A stretch of 13,334 nucleotides of DNA from Clostridiales bacterium UBA3277 (GTDB lineage: Bacteria; Bacillota; Clostridia; Oscillospirales; Oscillospiraceae), in assembly GCA_002362145.1 (NCBI GenBank), contig DETX01000094.1, forward strand, positions 9,215-22,548. Reading direction: 5' to 3'. Below the pieces are notes generated by a model, which did no database searches, was not told where the DNA came from, and saw nothing but the letters and a program-made list of their open reading frames with translations. The translations under genes were made by a program, and so were the position numbers. Of the stretch, positions 1 through 7,521 are shown piece after piece; position 1 is the stretch's first letter; each line of letters opens with the position of its first letter.

Positions 1-1
1 C

Positions 2-1450
2 CACGGCCACGAGGACCACATCGGTTCCATCCCCTACGCCATGCGGGAGGTCAACTGCCCCATCCACGGCACAGCCATGACCAACGGCCTCATCCGGCTC
101 AAGCTGGAGGAGCACCGGCTGGCGGACAAGGTCAAGCTGGTGACCCACAAGCCCGGGGACGTGGTCAAGGCCGGGTGCTTCAGCGTGGAATTCATCCACG
201 TCAACCACTCCATTGCCGACGCGGTGGCCTTTGCCATCCGCACGCCTGTGGGCACCGTGGTGTTCACCGGCGACTTTAAGATCGATCCCACCGCGAAAGA
301 CGGCATGATCGACCTGGCCCGGTTCGGCGAGCTGGGCAAGCAGGGCGTGCTGGCCCTCCTGTCCGACTCCACCAACGTCGAGCGCAACGGCTACACCCCC
401 AGTGAAAACCTGGTGGCCGAGAGCCTGGACCGGCAGTTCCGCAACTGCGACCAGCGGATTATCGTCACCACCTTCGCTTCCAATATGCACCGCATCCAGT
501 CCATCCTGAATACCGCCCAGCGGTATGGCCGGAAGGTGGCCGTCACCGGCCGAAGCATGGAAAACGTCCTGAAGGTCGCCCAGGAGCTGGGCTACCTCAA
601 GGTCAAGGCCGGAACCATCGTGGATCTGGCCGCCATTAAGAGCATTCCCAAAAACAAGCTGGTCATCGTGTCCACCGGCTCCCAGGGCGAAAATATGTCG
701 GCCCTGTACCGTATGGCCTTCAACACCCACCGCCAGGTGGAGATCACCGCCGGAGACCGGATCATCATCTCCGCCTCCGCCATCCCCGGCAACGAGAAGG
801 CCATCTCCAAGATCATCAACGAGCTCTACCGCAAGGGCGCCGACGTGGTCTACGAAAAGAGCGAGGGCCTCCACGTTTCCGGCCACGCCTGCCAGGAAGA
901 GCTGAAGATCATCCATGGTCTGCTCAAGCCCCGGTTCTTCCTGCCCCTTCACGGCGAGCAGCGGCATTTGCAGATTCACTCCAAGCTGGCCCAGCAGATG
1001 GGCATGAACCCCAAGAACATCTTTATCGGCCAGATCGGCTCCGTCTTTGAGTTCACCGGCAAGACCTGCAAGCTCAAGGGCACCGTCACCGCCGGCAAGG
1101 TCTTTGTGGACGGAAGCGGTGTGGGCGACGTGGGCAGCGTGGTGCTCCGGGACCGCAAGCATCTGGCTGAGGACGGCATGATTGTGGTGTGCGTAAACTT
1201 AAGCGCCGAGGACGGCAGCGTCATCACCGGGCCCGATATCATCACCCGGGGCTTCATCTATGTGAAGGAATCCGAGGAGCTGATGAACGCCCTCCGGGAC
1301 GTGGTGTCCGAGGCCATCGACCGGTGCCAGCGCAAGCACATCCGGGACTGGTCCGCTATGAAGGCCGCCATCAAGAACGATCTGAGCGGCTACCTGTACA
1401 AGACCACCAAGCGCAATCCCATGATTCTGCCCGTCATTTCCGAAGTCTGA
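2..1450 (+). CDS. rnj: Ribonuclease J, 5'-truncated by the window edge
   Basis: RNase J is a zinc-dependent metallo-beta-lactamase/beta-CASP ribonuclease (endonuclease and 5'-3' exonuclease) that acts in the cytoplasm in mRNA turnover and rRNA maturation in Firmicutes. The open frame enters from the left edge. Its first visible residues are HGHEDHIG, the HxHxDH zinc-ligand motif, followed by SIPYAM. Further on are the beta-CASP and C-terminal beta-lactamase motifs SGHA and LPLHGEQRH. The end (RDWSAMKAAIKNDLSGYLYK and a short tail) fits the RNase J C-terminal domain. About 482 residues are visible. RNase J proteins have about 550, so roughly 70 N-terminal residues lie outside the window, and the internal ATG at 41 is not the start. 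Whether this is the J1 or J2 paralogue cannot be told from this piece. Confidence 0.95.
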   Translation, partial: HGHEDHIGSIPYAMREVNCPIHGTAMTNGLIRLKLEEHRLADKVKLVTHKPGDVVKAGCFSVEFIHVNHSIADAVAFAIRTPVGTVVFTGDFKIDPTAKDGMIDLARFGELGKQGVLALLSDSTNVERNGYTPSENLVAESLDRQFRNCDQRIIVTTFASNMHRIQSILNTAQRYGRKVAVTGRSMENVLKVAQELGYLKVKAGTIVDLAAIKSIPKNKLVIVSTGSQGENMSALYRMAFNTHRQVEITAGDRIIISASAIPGNEKAISKIINELYRKGADVVYEKSEGLHVSGHACQEELKIIHGLLKPRFFLPLHGEQRHLQIHSKLAQQMGMNPKNIFIGQIGSVFEFTGKTCKLKGTVTAGKVFVDGSGVGDVGSVVLRDRKHLAEDGMIVVCVNLSAEDGSVITGPDIITRGFIYVKESEELMNALRDVVSEAIDRCQRKHIRDWSAMKAAIKNDLSGYLYKTTKRNPMILPVISEV

Positions 1451-1462
1451 TCAAAAATTCAT

Positions 1463-1484
1463 GCGCCGCCCTTTTGGGCGGCGC
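1463..1484 (+). terminator. GC-rich hairpin after RNase J, weak terminator candidate
   Basis: A perfect 9-bp stem (GCGCCGCCC / GGGCGGCGC) with a TTTT loop starts 12 bases after the RNase J stop. Only TTCCC follows it, with no real T-run, so termination may be partial. The hairpin ends 21 bases before the dihydrouridine synthase start. Its position suggests either a leaky terminator or a stabiliser of the RNase J mRNA 3' end. Confidence 0.45.
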
Positions 1485-1505
1485 TTCCCAATTGAGGCGA
1501 AGATC

Positions 1506-2447
1506 ATGCGTTACTACTTTGCCCCCATGGAGGGGCTCACCGACGGCATCTACCGCAGCCTCCACCACCGGTATTTTCCCGGGGTGGACCGCTATTATAT
1601 GCCCTTCTTCTCCCCCACCTCCCACAGGAGCCTGACCCCCAGGGAGGAACGGGGCCTTCCCCCGGCGGGGAGCGTCCCCTTCACCGCCGTCCCCCAGGTG
1701 CTCACCAAGTCCCCGGAGGACTTTTCCTGGTTCGCCAGGGTCTGCCGGGACCGGGGGTACGAGGAAATCAATCTGAATCTCGGCTGTCCCTCGGGAACGG
1801 TGGTCTCCAAGGGGAAGGGCAGCGGAATGCTCCGGGACCCGGAGGCTCTGGACCGGTTTCTGGAGGAGATCTTCCGGGAAAACTGCCTTCCCATCTCCGT
1901 CAAGACCCGGCTGGGGCTTGAGAACCGGGAGGAATTTCCCGCTCTGCTGGAAATTTTCAACCGCTACCCCATCCGGGAGCTCACCATCCACCCCCGGGTG
2001 CGCAGCCAGTTTTACAAGGGCGCCGTAGACCGGGAGATGTTCGCCTGGGCCCGGGAGCACAGCAAAAATCCCCTGTGCTTCAACGGGGACCTCCGGTCCC
2101 TTTCCCAGGTGGAGGCGCTGTACCGGCGGTTCCCGGATGTGGAGGCCGTGATGATCGGCCGGGGATTTCTAATGGACCCGGGGATGTGCTCCGGCGGTAC
2201 GGACGTGGAGCGTCTGGAGCGCTTCATGGCGGAGCTGCTGGAGGCATACGCCGCCGCCTTTTCCTCGGAGCGCAACGCCATGTTCCGCCTAAAGGAGCAT
2301 TGGAGCTATCTCCGGTTCCGGTTCGCCGGGTCTGACAAGCTCTGGAAACGGCTGCGAAAAACCACGGATATCCGGGAGTTTAAAGCCATTACTGCGGAAA
2401 TTTTTCATACCCTGCCTCCTGGCCGGGTGGAGGAGGCATTGCTGTGA
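1506..2447 (+). CDS. tRNA-dihydrouridine synthase family protein
   Basis: FMN-dependent enzymes of this family reduce specific uridines in tRNA to dihydrouridine with NADPH. The protein opens with YYFAPMEGLTDGIYR, the typical Dus FMN-binding strand. NLNLGCPSGTVV follows, where Cys94 is the expected catalytic proton donor. Next come ISVKTRLG with Lys133, the TIHPRVRSQFYKG segment with His162 and Arg164, and NGDLRS with a later VMIGRGFLMDPG phosphate-binding segment. At 313 residues it is normal for Dus proteins. The ATG at 1506 is preferred: the in-frame ATG at 1461 lies inside the hairpin and would add 15 residues that do not resemble the family, while GAGGCG at 1494-1499 suits 1506. The stop overlaps the start of the next gene. 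The tRNA position modified is not predictable here. Confidence 0.93.
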   Translation: MRYYFAPMEGLTDGIYRSLHHRYFPGVDRYYMPFFSPTSHRSLTPREERGLPPAGSVPFTAVPQVLTKSPEDFSWFARVCRDRGYEEINLNLGCPSGTVVSKGKGSGMLRDPEALDRFLEEIFRENCLPISVKTRLGLENREEFPALLEIFNRYPIRELTIHPRVRSQFYKGAVDREMFAWAREHSKNPLCFNGDLRSLSQVEALYRRFPDVEAVMIGRGFLMDPGMCSGGTDVERLERFMAELLEAYAAAFSSERNAMFRLKEHWSYLRFRFAGSDKLWKRLRKTTDIREFKAITAEIFHTLPPGRVEEALL

Positions 2448-2836
2448 ACTGTCCTGAACACTATTTTGAGGATGCTCTCGCCTTTTTTGACGGAAAGCCC
2501 CAGGAACTGGGGCTGTATGAGGCGCTGTTCGCGGTTTTGGAGGAGCTGTTCCCCGAGGCCCGGGTAAAGGTCCAGAAAAGCCAGATCAGCTTCTACGGCC
2601 GCCATCTCTTTGCCGCCGCCTCTCTGCCCCTCCGGCGGAAAAAGGACTGGCCCAAGGTGTGCATTCTTCTGACCTTCGGTCTGGGGGAGCGGAAAGACAG
2701 CCCCCGGATTGCCGTGGCCACAGAGCCCTACCCCGGCCGCTGGACCTACCACGTGGTCCTCTCCCAGCAGAGCCAGCTCGATGAGACCATCAAAGGCTTT
2801 CTGCGGGAGGCCTGGGATTTTTCCCAGGCGAAATAG
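2444..2836 (+). CDS. DUF5655-like small protein, translationally coupled to dus
   Basis: This 130-residue soluble protein starts with GTG, not ATG. The choice is supported by an excellent ribosome binding site (GGTGGAGGAGG, 2426-2436) seven bases upstream and by a 4-base GTGA overlap with the dus stop. The central part (VKVQKSQISFYGRHLFAAASLPL) resembles the conserved core of DUF5655-type domains, whose members share a V.v.KsqIsF pattern followed by a hydrophobic strand and a proline. The function of that family is not established and no catalytic motif is evident. The tight coupling implies it is made in step with the tRNA-modifying enzyme, but a functional link is only inferred. The family call is from memory of the motif and is moderate. 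Confidence 0.8.
   Translation: MNCPEHYFEDALAFFDGKPQELGLYEALFAVLEELFPEARVKVQKSQISFYGRHLFAAASLPLRRKKDWPKVCILLTFGLGERKDSPRIAVATEPYPGRWTYHVVLSQQSQLDETIKGFLREAWDFSQAK
2810..2829 (+). repeat. Perfect 8-bp hairpin over the last codons of the DUF5655-like gene
   Basis: GCCTGGGA and TCCCAGGC flank a TTTT loop just before the TAG stop at 2834. No T-run follows, so a classical terminator is unlikely. It may protect the dus/DUF5655 mRNA end or slow transcription before the MATE promoter that begins 12 bases downstream. Confidence 0.45.
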
Positions 2837-2840
2837 GCCC

Positions 2841-2869
2841 TGGACACCCGGGGAGAAATGTGTTAAAAT
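2841..2869 (+). promoter_or_regulatory. Sigma-A-type promoter for MATE-trmH
   Basis: TGGACA (2841-2846) and TAAAAT (2864-2869) are separated by 17 bases, each one mismatch from consensus. The MATE start codon is 34 bases further on, with GGAGGA at 2891-2896. This would give the MATE and methyltransferase genes expression independent of dus. Confidence 0.6.
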
Positions 2870-2902
2870 ACCCCGGAAAAACTTACTTTCGGAGGAATCT
2901 CC

Positions 2903-4288
2903 ATGGTCCGTGCGGTCAATGATCGGCAGATCACCCAGGGCGTGATCTGGAAACAGCTGCTTCTGTTTTTCTTTCCCATTCTGCTGGGAACCTTCTTCCA
3001 GCAGATGTACAACACCGTGGACGCCATCATCGTGGGCCGGGCCGTGGGCACCCAGGGTCTGGCGGCAGTGGGCGCCACGTCAGCCCTCATCAGCCTTCTC
3101 AACGGCTTTTTTGTGGGCCTGAGCACCGGCGCCACGGTGCTGCTGTCCCAATTTTACGGTGCCTGCGACCGGGACGGGGTCCGCAGGGCCCTGCACAGCG
3201 GCATCGCCCTGTCCCTGGTGCTGGGGGCCGTCATCACCGGGCTGGGGCTGACGGCGGCAGGGCCGGTTCTGAAGCTCATTCGGACCCCGGAGAGCTGTCT
3301 ATCAGACTCCACCCTCTACACCCGCCTCTACCTCTCCGGGGCCGTGGCCTCCATGGTGTACAACATGGGCTCGGGGATTCTCCGGGCCATGGGGGACTCC
3401 CAGCGCCCCACTTTGTTTCTCATCGCCGCCTGTGTGATCAACATCCTCATGGACCTTCTTTTCGTGGTGGTGCTGAAACTGGGCATTGCCGGGGCGGCGC
3501 TGGCCACCGTTTTGTCCCAGGTCATCAGCGCCGTGCTGGTGGTCCGCGCCCTGCTCCGGCAGCCTGAGGATGTCCGGCTCCGGCTGAAGGAGCTGCGGCT
3601 GGACCCGGCGCTGCTGAAGCGCATTTTGTACGTGGGGGTCCCGGCGGGACTTCAATTCGTCACCTTTGATCTGGCGAACCTGCTCATTCAGTCTGGCATC
3701 AACTCCTTCGGTGACATCACCGTAGCCGCCTGGACCGCCTATACCAAGACCGACAGTCTCACCTGGATGATCTCCGGTGCCTTCGGCGTGTCTATCACCA
3801 CCTTCGTGGGCCAGAACTTCGGGGCCCAGAAGTATGACCGCATCCGCCAGAGCGTCTGGATCTGCCTGGGGATGGCCGTGGGGCTGGTGGGCTGTCTCAG
3901 CGTTCTGGAATACAGCCTGCGTACTTTCATCATCGGCATCTACTCCTCCGACCCGGAGGTGGTGCGGACCGGGGCCCTGATTATCTCCATCACCGTTCCC
4001 TTCAACATTCTGTTCATGCCGGTGGAGGTCTTTGCCGGGACCATGCGGGGCACGGGCTATTCCGTCATGCCCACGGTCATCACCTGCACCTGCGTGTGCC
4101 TGTTCCGGGTCCTCTGGATCGCCACGGTGGTGCGCCATTTCCACCGGCTGGAGATGCTGGCCGCCTGTTATCCCATCAGCTGGCTGCTCTCTTCCATTGT
4201 GTTCTACATTGCCTATCTCCGGGGGACCTGGCTGAAAAGCCGCATTGAAAAGAGCGGCATGGCCCCGGAAATCCGCCCAGGAAGATAA
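2903..4288 (+). CDS. MATE family efflux transporter
   Basis: A 461-residue polytopic inner-membrane protein, the usual size for the 12-helix MATE family, whose members export cationic drugs, dyes or metabolites using a sodium or proton gradient. The N-terminal segment FFFPILLGTFFQQMYNTVDAI followed by IVGRAVGTQGLAAVGA is the family signature in helix 1-2. The second half repeats the pattern, as in the pseudo-symmetric fold, with PAGLQFVTFDLANLLIQSGIN and a later FVGQNFGAQKYDRI, the conserved motif of the C-terminal lobe. The start is set by GGAGGA at 2891-2896, six bases before the ATG. It has its own promoter and is followed after 13 bases by the methyltransferase gene, so the two probably share a transcript. 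The substrate cannot be read from sequence. Confidence 0.93.
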   Translation: MVRAVNDRQITQGVIWKQLLLFFFPILLGTFFQQMYNTVDAIIVGRAVGTQGLAAVGATSALISLLNGFFVGLSTGATVLLSQFYGACDRDGVRRALHSGIALSLVLGAVITGLGLTAAGPVLKLIRTPESCLSDSTLYTRLYLSGAVASMVYNMGSGILRAMGDSQRPTLFLIAACVINILMDLLFVVVLKLGIAGAALATVLSQVISAVLVVRALLRQPEDVRLRLKELRLDPALLKRILYVGVPAGLQFVTFDLANLLIQSGINSFGDITVAAWTAYTKTDSLTWMISGAFGVSITTFVGQNFGAQKYDRIRQSVWICLGMAVGLVGCLSVLEYSLRTFIIGIYSSDPEVVRTGALIISITVPFNILFMPVEVFAGTMRGTGYSVMPTVITCTCVCLFRVLWIATVVRHFHRLEMLAACYPISWLLSSIVFYIAYLRGTWLKSRIEKSGMAPEIRPGR

Positions 4289-4301
4289 AGGAGGGGCCGC
4301 C

Positions 4302-5123
4302 ATGGCAAACGTTGTGGAAATCACCGATTTTTCCGCCCCGGAGCTGGATGTCTACGCCCGGCTGACCGAGGCGCAGTTACTCAACCGCTTTGAGCCCGCC
4401 AAGGGGATGTTCATCGCCGAAAGCCCCAAGGTCATTTTCCGGGCCTTGGACGGGGGCTGCGAGCCTGTGTCGCTGCTGATGGAGCGAAAGGACATCGACG
4501 GCTCCGCCCGGGAGATCATCGCCCGGTATCCCCAGCTGCCGGTATACACCGCCGACGAGGAGCTTCTGTGCGGCCTCACCGGCTATCACCTGACCCGGGG
4601 GGTGCTGTGCGCCATGCGGCGACCCAGGCGGCCGGACCTCACTTCCATCTGCGCCGGAAAAAGCCGGGTGGTCGTTTTGGAGGACGTTCAGAATCCCACC
4701 AACGTGGGGGCCATTTTCCGCTCCGCCGCGGCCCTTGGCATGGACGCGGTGCTCCTGAGCCCGGGGTGCAGCGATCCCCTCTACCGCCGCAGCGCCCGAG
4801 TAAGCATGGGCACGGTGTTCCAGATTCCCTGGACCTATCTGGACAGCTGGCCGGAGGGTGGGATGGAGCGGCTCCGGGAGCTGGGCTTTCGCACCGCGGC
4901 CATGGCCCTGTCCGACAATTCCGTGTCCATTGACGACGCGGCCCTCCAAGCCGAGGAGAGGCTGGCCATTGTCATGGGCAGCGAGGGAGACGGCCTTGCC
5001 GCCGAGACCATCGCCAAATGCGACTACACCGTCAAGATTCCCATGTACCACGGGGTGGATTCCCTCAACGTGGCCGCCGCCAGCGCCGTCGCCTTCTGGC
5101 AGCTGGGAAGGAAAGGAAAATAA
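4302..5123 (+). CDS. TrmH/SpoU-family RNA 2'-O-methyltransferase
   Basis: SPOUT-superfamily enzyme that transfers a methyl group from S-adenosylmethionine to a ribose 2'-OH in rRNA or tRNA. The N-terminal about 110 residues form a substrate-binding domain (NRFEPAKGMFIAESPKVI, similar to the SpoU substrate-binding region). The catalytic domain follows. Motif 1 is NPTNVGAIFRSA, with Asn134 and Arg140 as the expected catalytic residues. Motif 2 is IVMGSEGDGL and motif 3 is IPMYHGVDSLNVAAASAVA, which together form the knotted SAM site. The length of 273 residues is normal. The ATG at 4302 is chosen because AAAGGAGGGG (4287-4296) stands five bases before it. An upstream in-frame ATG at 4245 lies inside the MATE gene. 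The target nucleotide is unknown. Confidence 0.92.
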   Translation: MANVVEITDFSAPELDVYARLTEAQLLNRFEPAKGMFIAESPKVIFRALDGGCEPVSLLMERKDIDGSAREIIARYPQLPVYTADEELLCGLTGYHLTRGVLCAMRRPRRPDLTSICAGKSRVVVLEDVQNPTNVGAIFRSAAALGMDAVLLSPGCSDPLYRRSARVSMGTVFQIPWTYLDSWPEGGMERLRELGFRTAAMALSDNSVSIDDAALQAEERLAIVMGSEGDGLAAETIAKCDYTVKIPMYHGVDSLNVAAASAVAFWQLGRKGK

Positions 5124-5125
5124 GC

Positions 5126-5164
5126 AAATCCGCGCCCCTGCTTTGGCAGGAGGCGCGGATTTTT
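5126..5164. terminator. Bidirectional terminator between convergent genes
   Basis: A long stem (AAATCCGCGCC / GGCGCGGATTT, perfect 11 bp) continues inward into CCTGC / GCAGG around a TTTG loop, with one bulged A. On the + strand it runs into TTTTT for the methyltransferase gene. On the other strand it follows the oxidoreductase stop and ends in an AT-rich tail (GGATTTGCTTATTTTC). It therefore probably serves both genes. Confidence 0.85.
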
Positions 5165-5181
5165 CATGGCTTGACAGGCGG

Positions 5182-6420
5182 TTATTCCTGGGGCTTTTCC
5201 AGGGTGCTCTGGATGTATTCGTGCATGGCCTCGGCCACCTTTTTGCTGTAGGCCACGGCCTCCACCACGGTCCGGGCGCCCACCACCACGTCTCCGGAGG
5301 CGAAGATTCCGGGGCGGCTGGTCCGGCCCTGTTCGTCGGCCACAAGCAGGCCCCGGCTGTTGGCGTTCAGGCCGGAGGTGGTGCTGACGATGGTATTCTG
5401 GGGGCCCTGGCTGATGGAGATGATGACGCTGTCCGCGGGATACAGGGTATCCGTGCCGGGGATCTCCGTGAAGGTGTGGTTCTCCCCCTCCTCCACATCC
5501 CGGAAGATGACGCCCTCATCCACAATCTGTACGGGCTTCTTATTGTAGACAAAGTCCACGCCCTCCAGCTGGGCGTAGCTGAATTCATACTGGCTGGCGG
5601 CCACGGTTTTGCTCATGGAGAAGCAGGTCAGCTCCCGGGTGCCGTGGCGGATGGCGGTGCGGGCCACGTCCATGGCGGCGTTGCCGGCGCCGATGACGAT
5701 GACCTTCTCCCCCAGCTTGTAGACGTCGGGGTTATTGAGGTAGTTGATGGCATAGTGGACATTGCCGAAGGTCTCTCCGGGAATGCCCAGGGTCTTGGGG
5801 TTCCAGACGCCGGTGCCGATGAAGATAGCCTTATAGCCGTCCCGGAACAGGTCATCCACGCCGATGGCGCCGCCGATGCGGGTATTGGGACGGATCTTGA
5901 TGCCCTTGAGTTCCAGATGGCGGTACTGGATGTCATCCAGCACGGACTTGGGCAGCCGGAATTCGGGGATGCCATAGCGGAGAATGCCGCCGATTTTGTC
6001 CTTGCTCTCAAAAATGGTGACCTGGTAGCCGTACCGGGCCATCAGAATAGCAATGGTGATGCCCGCGGGGCCGGAGCCCACAATGGCCACCTTCATGCCG
6101 TTGGAGGGATGGGGGCCCTGGACCATTTTGGAGGCGTAGGTACTGGAAATATAGTTCTCAATGACGGAGAAGTGGACGGGGGCGCCCTTTTTCCCCAGAA
6201 CGCAGTGGCCCTCGCACTGATTTTCGTGGTTGCAGATCAGGCTGCATACGGTGGTGAGGGGGTTGTTTTCAAAAAGCATCCAGCCGGCCTTGTCCAGCTC
6301 ATTGGCTTTCAGCAGCTTAATCACCTCGGGGATGGGCGTGTGGATGGGGCAGCCCTTCTGGCACTGGGGATTTTTGCAGCCCAGGCAGCGGTTGGCCTCA
6401 TCCATGACGTGTAATGCCAT
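5182..6420 (-). CDS. GltD/NfnB-like FAD and Fe-S oxidoreductase
   Basis: Cytosolic flavoprotein related to the glutamate synthase small subunit, NfnB and the N-terminal half of dihydropyrimidine dehydrogenase, which pass electrons between NAD(P)H, FAD and 4Fe-4S clusters. Eight cysteines are seen in the N-terminal domain: Cys12, 15, 20 and 24 (CLGCKNPQCQKGCP) and Cys59, 63, 69 and 73 (CSLICNHENQCEGHC), the GltD pattern. VAIVGSGPAGI (about 111-121) is the FAD dinucleotide site, VIVIGAGNAAMDVARTA the NAD(P) site, and PGIFASGDVVVGARTVVEAV the C-terminal FAD-contact motif. At 412 residues it is about 50 shorter than GltD or NfnB. No large subunit or NfnA partner is adjacent. The ATG at 6420 is preferred because GGAGG (6428-6432) sits eight bases before it and would fall inside the coding region if 6435 were used. 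Confidence 0.88.
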   Translation of the reverse strand: MALHVMDEANRCLGCKNPQCQKGCPIHTPIPEVIKLLKANELDKAGWMLFENNPLTTVCSLICNHENQCEGHCVLGKKGAPVHFSVIENYISSTYASKMVQGPHPSNGMKVAIVGSGPAGITIAILMARYGYQVTIFESKDKIGGILRYGIPEFRLPKSVLDDIQYRHLELKGIKIRPNTRIGGAIGVDDLFRDGYKAIFIGTGVWNPKTLGIPGETFGNVHYAINYLNNPDVYKLGEKVIVIGAGNAAMDVARTAIRHGTRELTCFSMSKTVAASQYEFSYAQLEGVDFVYNKKPVQIVDEGVIFRDVEEGENHTFTEIPGTDTLYPADSVIISISQGPQNTIVSTTSGLNANSRGLLVADEQGRTSRPGIFASGDVVVGARTVVEAVAYSKKVAEAMHEYIQSTLEKPQE

Positions 6421-6466
6421 GGTCATCGCCTCCATATTGATTGTTTTTCATGGAGAATCCAGATTT

Positions 6467-6495
6467 ATTATAGTGGAGTCGGGGCCTGAATGCAA
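6467..6495 (-). promoter_or_regulatory. Promoter of the FAD/Fe-S oxidoreductase
   Basis: On the minus strand, TTGCAT (6490-6495) and a perfect TATAAT (6467-6472) are 17 bases apart. The start codon lies about 47 bases downstream of the -10 box. Confidence 0.65.
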
Positions 6496-6609
6496 CCGAA
6501 ATTCGAAAACATTGCCGGAATGTCCATGGAAAGCATCCCTTTTGTCATAAAGCCCGTTCCCTGCCCCGGCCATGGCCCGGCGGTGGGGGAATTGTGCTGT
6601 CCTTTTTGA

Positions 6610-6626
6610 CACGTCCCCAGGACGTG
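6610..6626. repeat. Inverted repeat, possible operator
   Basis: CACGTCC and GGACGTG surround CCA, a perfect 7-bp dyad. Its end lies 44 bases upstream of the -35 box of the esterase promoter and about 115 bases from the oxidoreductase promoter. It could be a regulator site; as RNA it would be a small hairpin. No known regulator consensus is assigned. Confidence 0.35.
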
Positions 6627-6670
6627 GGCGTATGTTTTTTGTAGAAAAACACAGTTTCCAATTTCGTATG

Positions 6671-6699
6671 TTGACAATCGCTTTTTTCCGCTTTATACT
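6671..6699 (+). promoter_or_regulatory. Near-consensus promoter of the esterase/ATP-grasp cassette
   Basis: A perfect TTGACA (6671-6676), a 17-base spacer and TATACT (6694-6699, one mismatch) make this the best promoter match in the window. The first esterase start is 50 bases downstream, with GGAGGAA at 6734-6740. Confidence 0.8.
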
Positions 6700-6748
6700 A
6701 TAGTCCATCTTAATTGCGATATTGTGGTTTACGGAGGAAATCAGAGCA

Positions 6749-7504
6749 ATGGTCATAAAATGGGACGTCGTTATTCCCCAGCTTTCCGGAGACATGGCCC
6801 GCAGGGCCTACATCTACCTTCCCGATTCCTATGAAGAGGAGCCGGAGCGCCGCTACCCGGTCATGTATATGTTTGACGGGCACAACGTGTTTTTTGACGA
6901 GGATGCCACCTTCGGCAAATCCTGGGGCATGAACAAGTTCATGCAGGACAGCGGCAAGCAGCTGATCATCGTGGGTGTGGAGTGCAACCACAACGGCAAC
7001 CAGCGTCTCATCGAGTACTCTCCCATGACGTATGTCAATTCTGAGCTTGGAAAAATCAAGGGTAAGGGCGGCATCATGCTTAATTGGATGGTCAAAACCC
7101 TCAAGCCCTACATCGACGAAACCTACCGCACCCTCCCCGACCGGCGCAACACCATCATCGCCGGGTCCTCCATGGGCGGGCTCATGGCCCTGTACGGCGT
7201 CACGGCCTTCAACCATGTGTTCCAGCGGGGCGCCTGCCTCTCCCCCAGTCTGTGGGTGGCCCCGGGGAAGGTCCTGGAGCTCATTGCCCGGGCCCACATC
7301 CGCCGGGACACCACCATCTATATGGACTACGGCGAGAACGAGATGTTCAACCACGCCGCCTCGGCGGAATCCATGATCTCCGCCGCCCACCTGCTGCTGA
7401 CCAAGCGGGTCAATCTGGCATTGCGCATCGTCCCCGGAGGCAGCCACTGCGAGGCCTCCTGGGAAGCCCAGATTCCCATCTTCATGGACTGTCTGGGGCT
7501 GTAA
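6749..7504 (+). CDS. Alpha/beta-hydrolase esterase (enterochelin esterase-like)
   Basis: A 251-residue soluble hydrolase without a signal peptide, of the esterase D / Fes-like alpha/beta-hydrolase group. The opening RRAYIYLPDSYEEEPERRYPVMYMFDGHNVF is the characteristic first strands and YPVxYMxDGxN segment. GSSMGG supplies the nucleophile elbow with Ser141. His233 in PGGSHCEASW is the probable catalytic histidine, and Glu196 or Glu198 in YGENEM is a candidate acid. The substrate is unknown; family members cleave esters of many kinds, some acting on siderophores or acylated sugars. The ATG at 6749 is chosen because GGAGGAA sits eight bases upstream; a TTG at 6722 in the same frame lacks such a site. 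It is the first gene of a three-gene cassette with a strong promoter. Confidence 0.85.
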   Translation: MVIKWDVVIPQLSGDMARRAYIYLPDSYEEEPERRYPVMYMFDGHNVFFDEDATFGKSWGMNKFMQDSGKQLIIVGVECNHNGNQRLIEYSPMTYVNSELGKIKGKGGIMLNWMVKTLKPYIDETYRTLPDRRNTIIAGSSMGGLMALYGVTAFNHVFQRGACLSPSLWVAPGKVLELIARAHIRRDTTIYMDYGENEMFNHAASAESMISAAHLLLTKRVNLALRIVPGGSHCEASWEAQIPIFMDCLGL

Positions 7505-7521
7505 ACGCCGTTAGACGATGC

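Larger units (their letters stand above)
6421..6748. other. Divergent regulatory region, no gene
   Basis: This 328-base stretch between the oxidoreductase and the first esterase has no convincing gene; open frames across it show no family features or ribosome binding site. It holds a promoter at each end, a 7-bp inverted repeat at 6610-6626 and a 10-bp palindrome GGCCATGGCC at 6568-6577. Base composition shifts from GC-rich (6550-6600) to AT-rich (6631-6730). I see no recognisable riboswitch. Confidence 0.7.

Noticed and set aside
1461..1505. Upstream ATG at 1461 as the dus start
   Set aside because: It lies in the hairpin, has no ribosome binding site, and adds residues not typical of the family; 1506 starts directly with the conserved YYFAPMEG segment.
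3302..4324. A 340-codon minus-strand frame opposite the MATE gene
   Set aside because: His/Gly/Asp-rich low-complexity shadow of high-GC third positions, no motifs, no ribosome binding site.
4858..6414. A 518-codon open frame on the + strand covering the oxidoreductase region
   Set aside because: It is a stop-free antisense shadow of a GC-rich gene: composition is Gly/Ala/Asp/His/Val-rich, no family motifs appear, and it crosses the bidirectional terminator at 5126-5164. The minus-strand frame has intact Fe-S and FAD motifs.
6606..6636. A second TTGACA (6606-6611) as -35 box
   Set aside because: The nearest -10-like word, TATGTT at 6631, is 19 bases away and poor; the promoter at 6671-6699 is far better.
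6448..6795. A 115-codon minus-strand frame across the divergent region
   Set aside because: It begins inside the esterase gene, shows no family motif or ribosome binding site, and covers both promoters and the inverted repeat.
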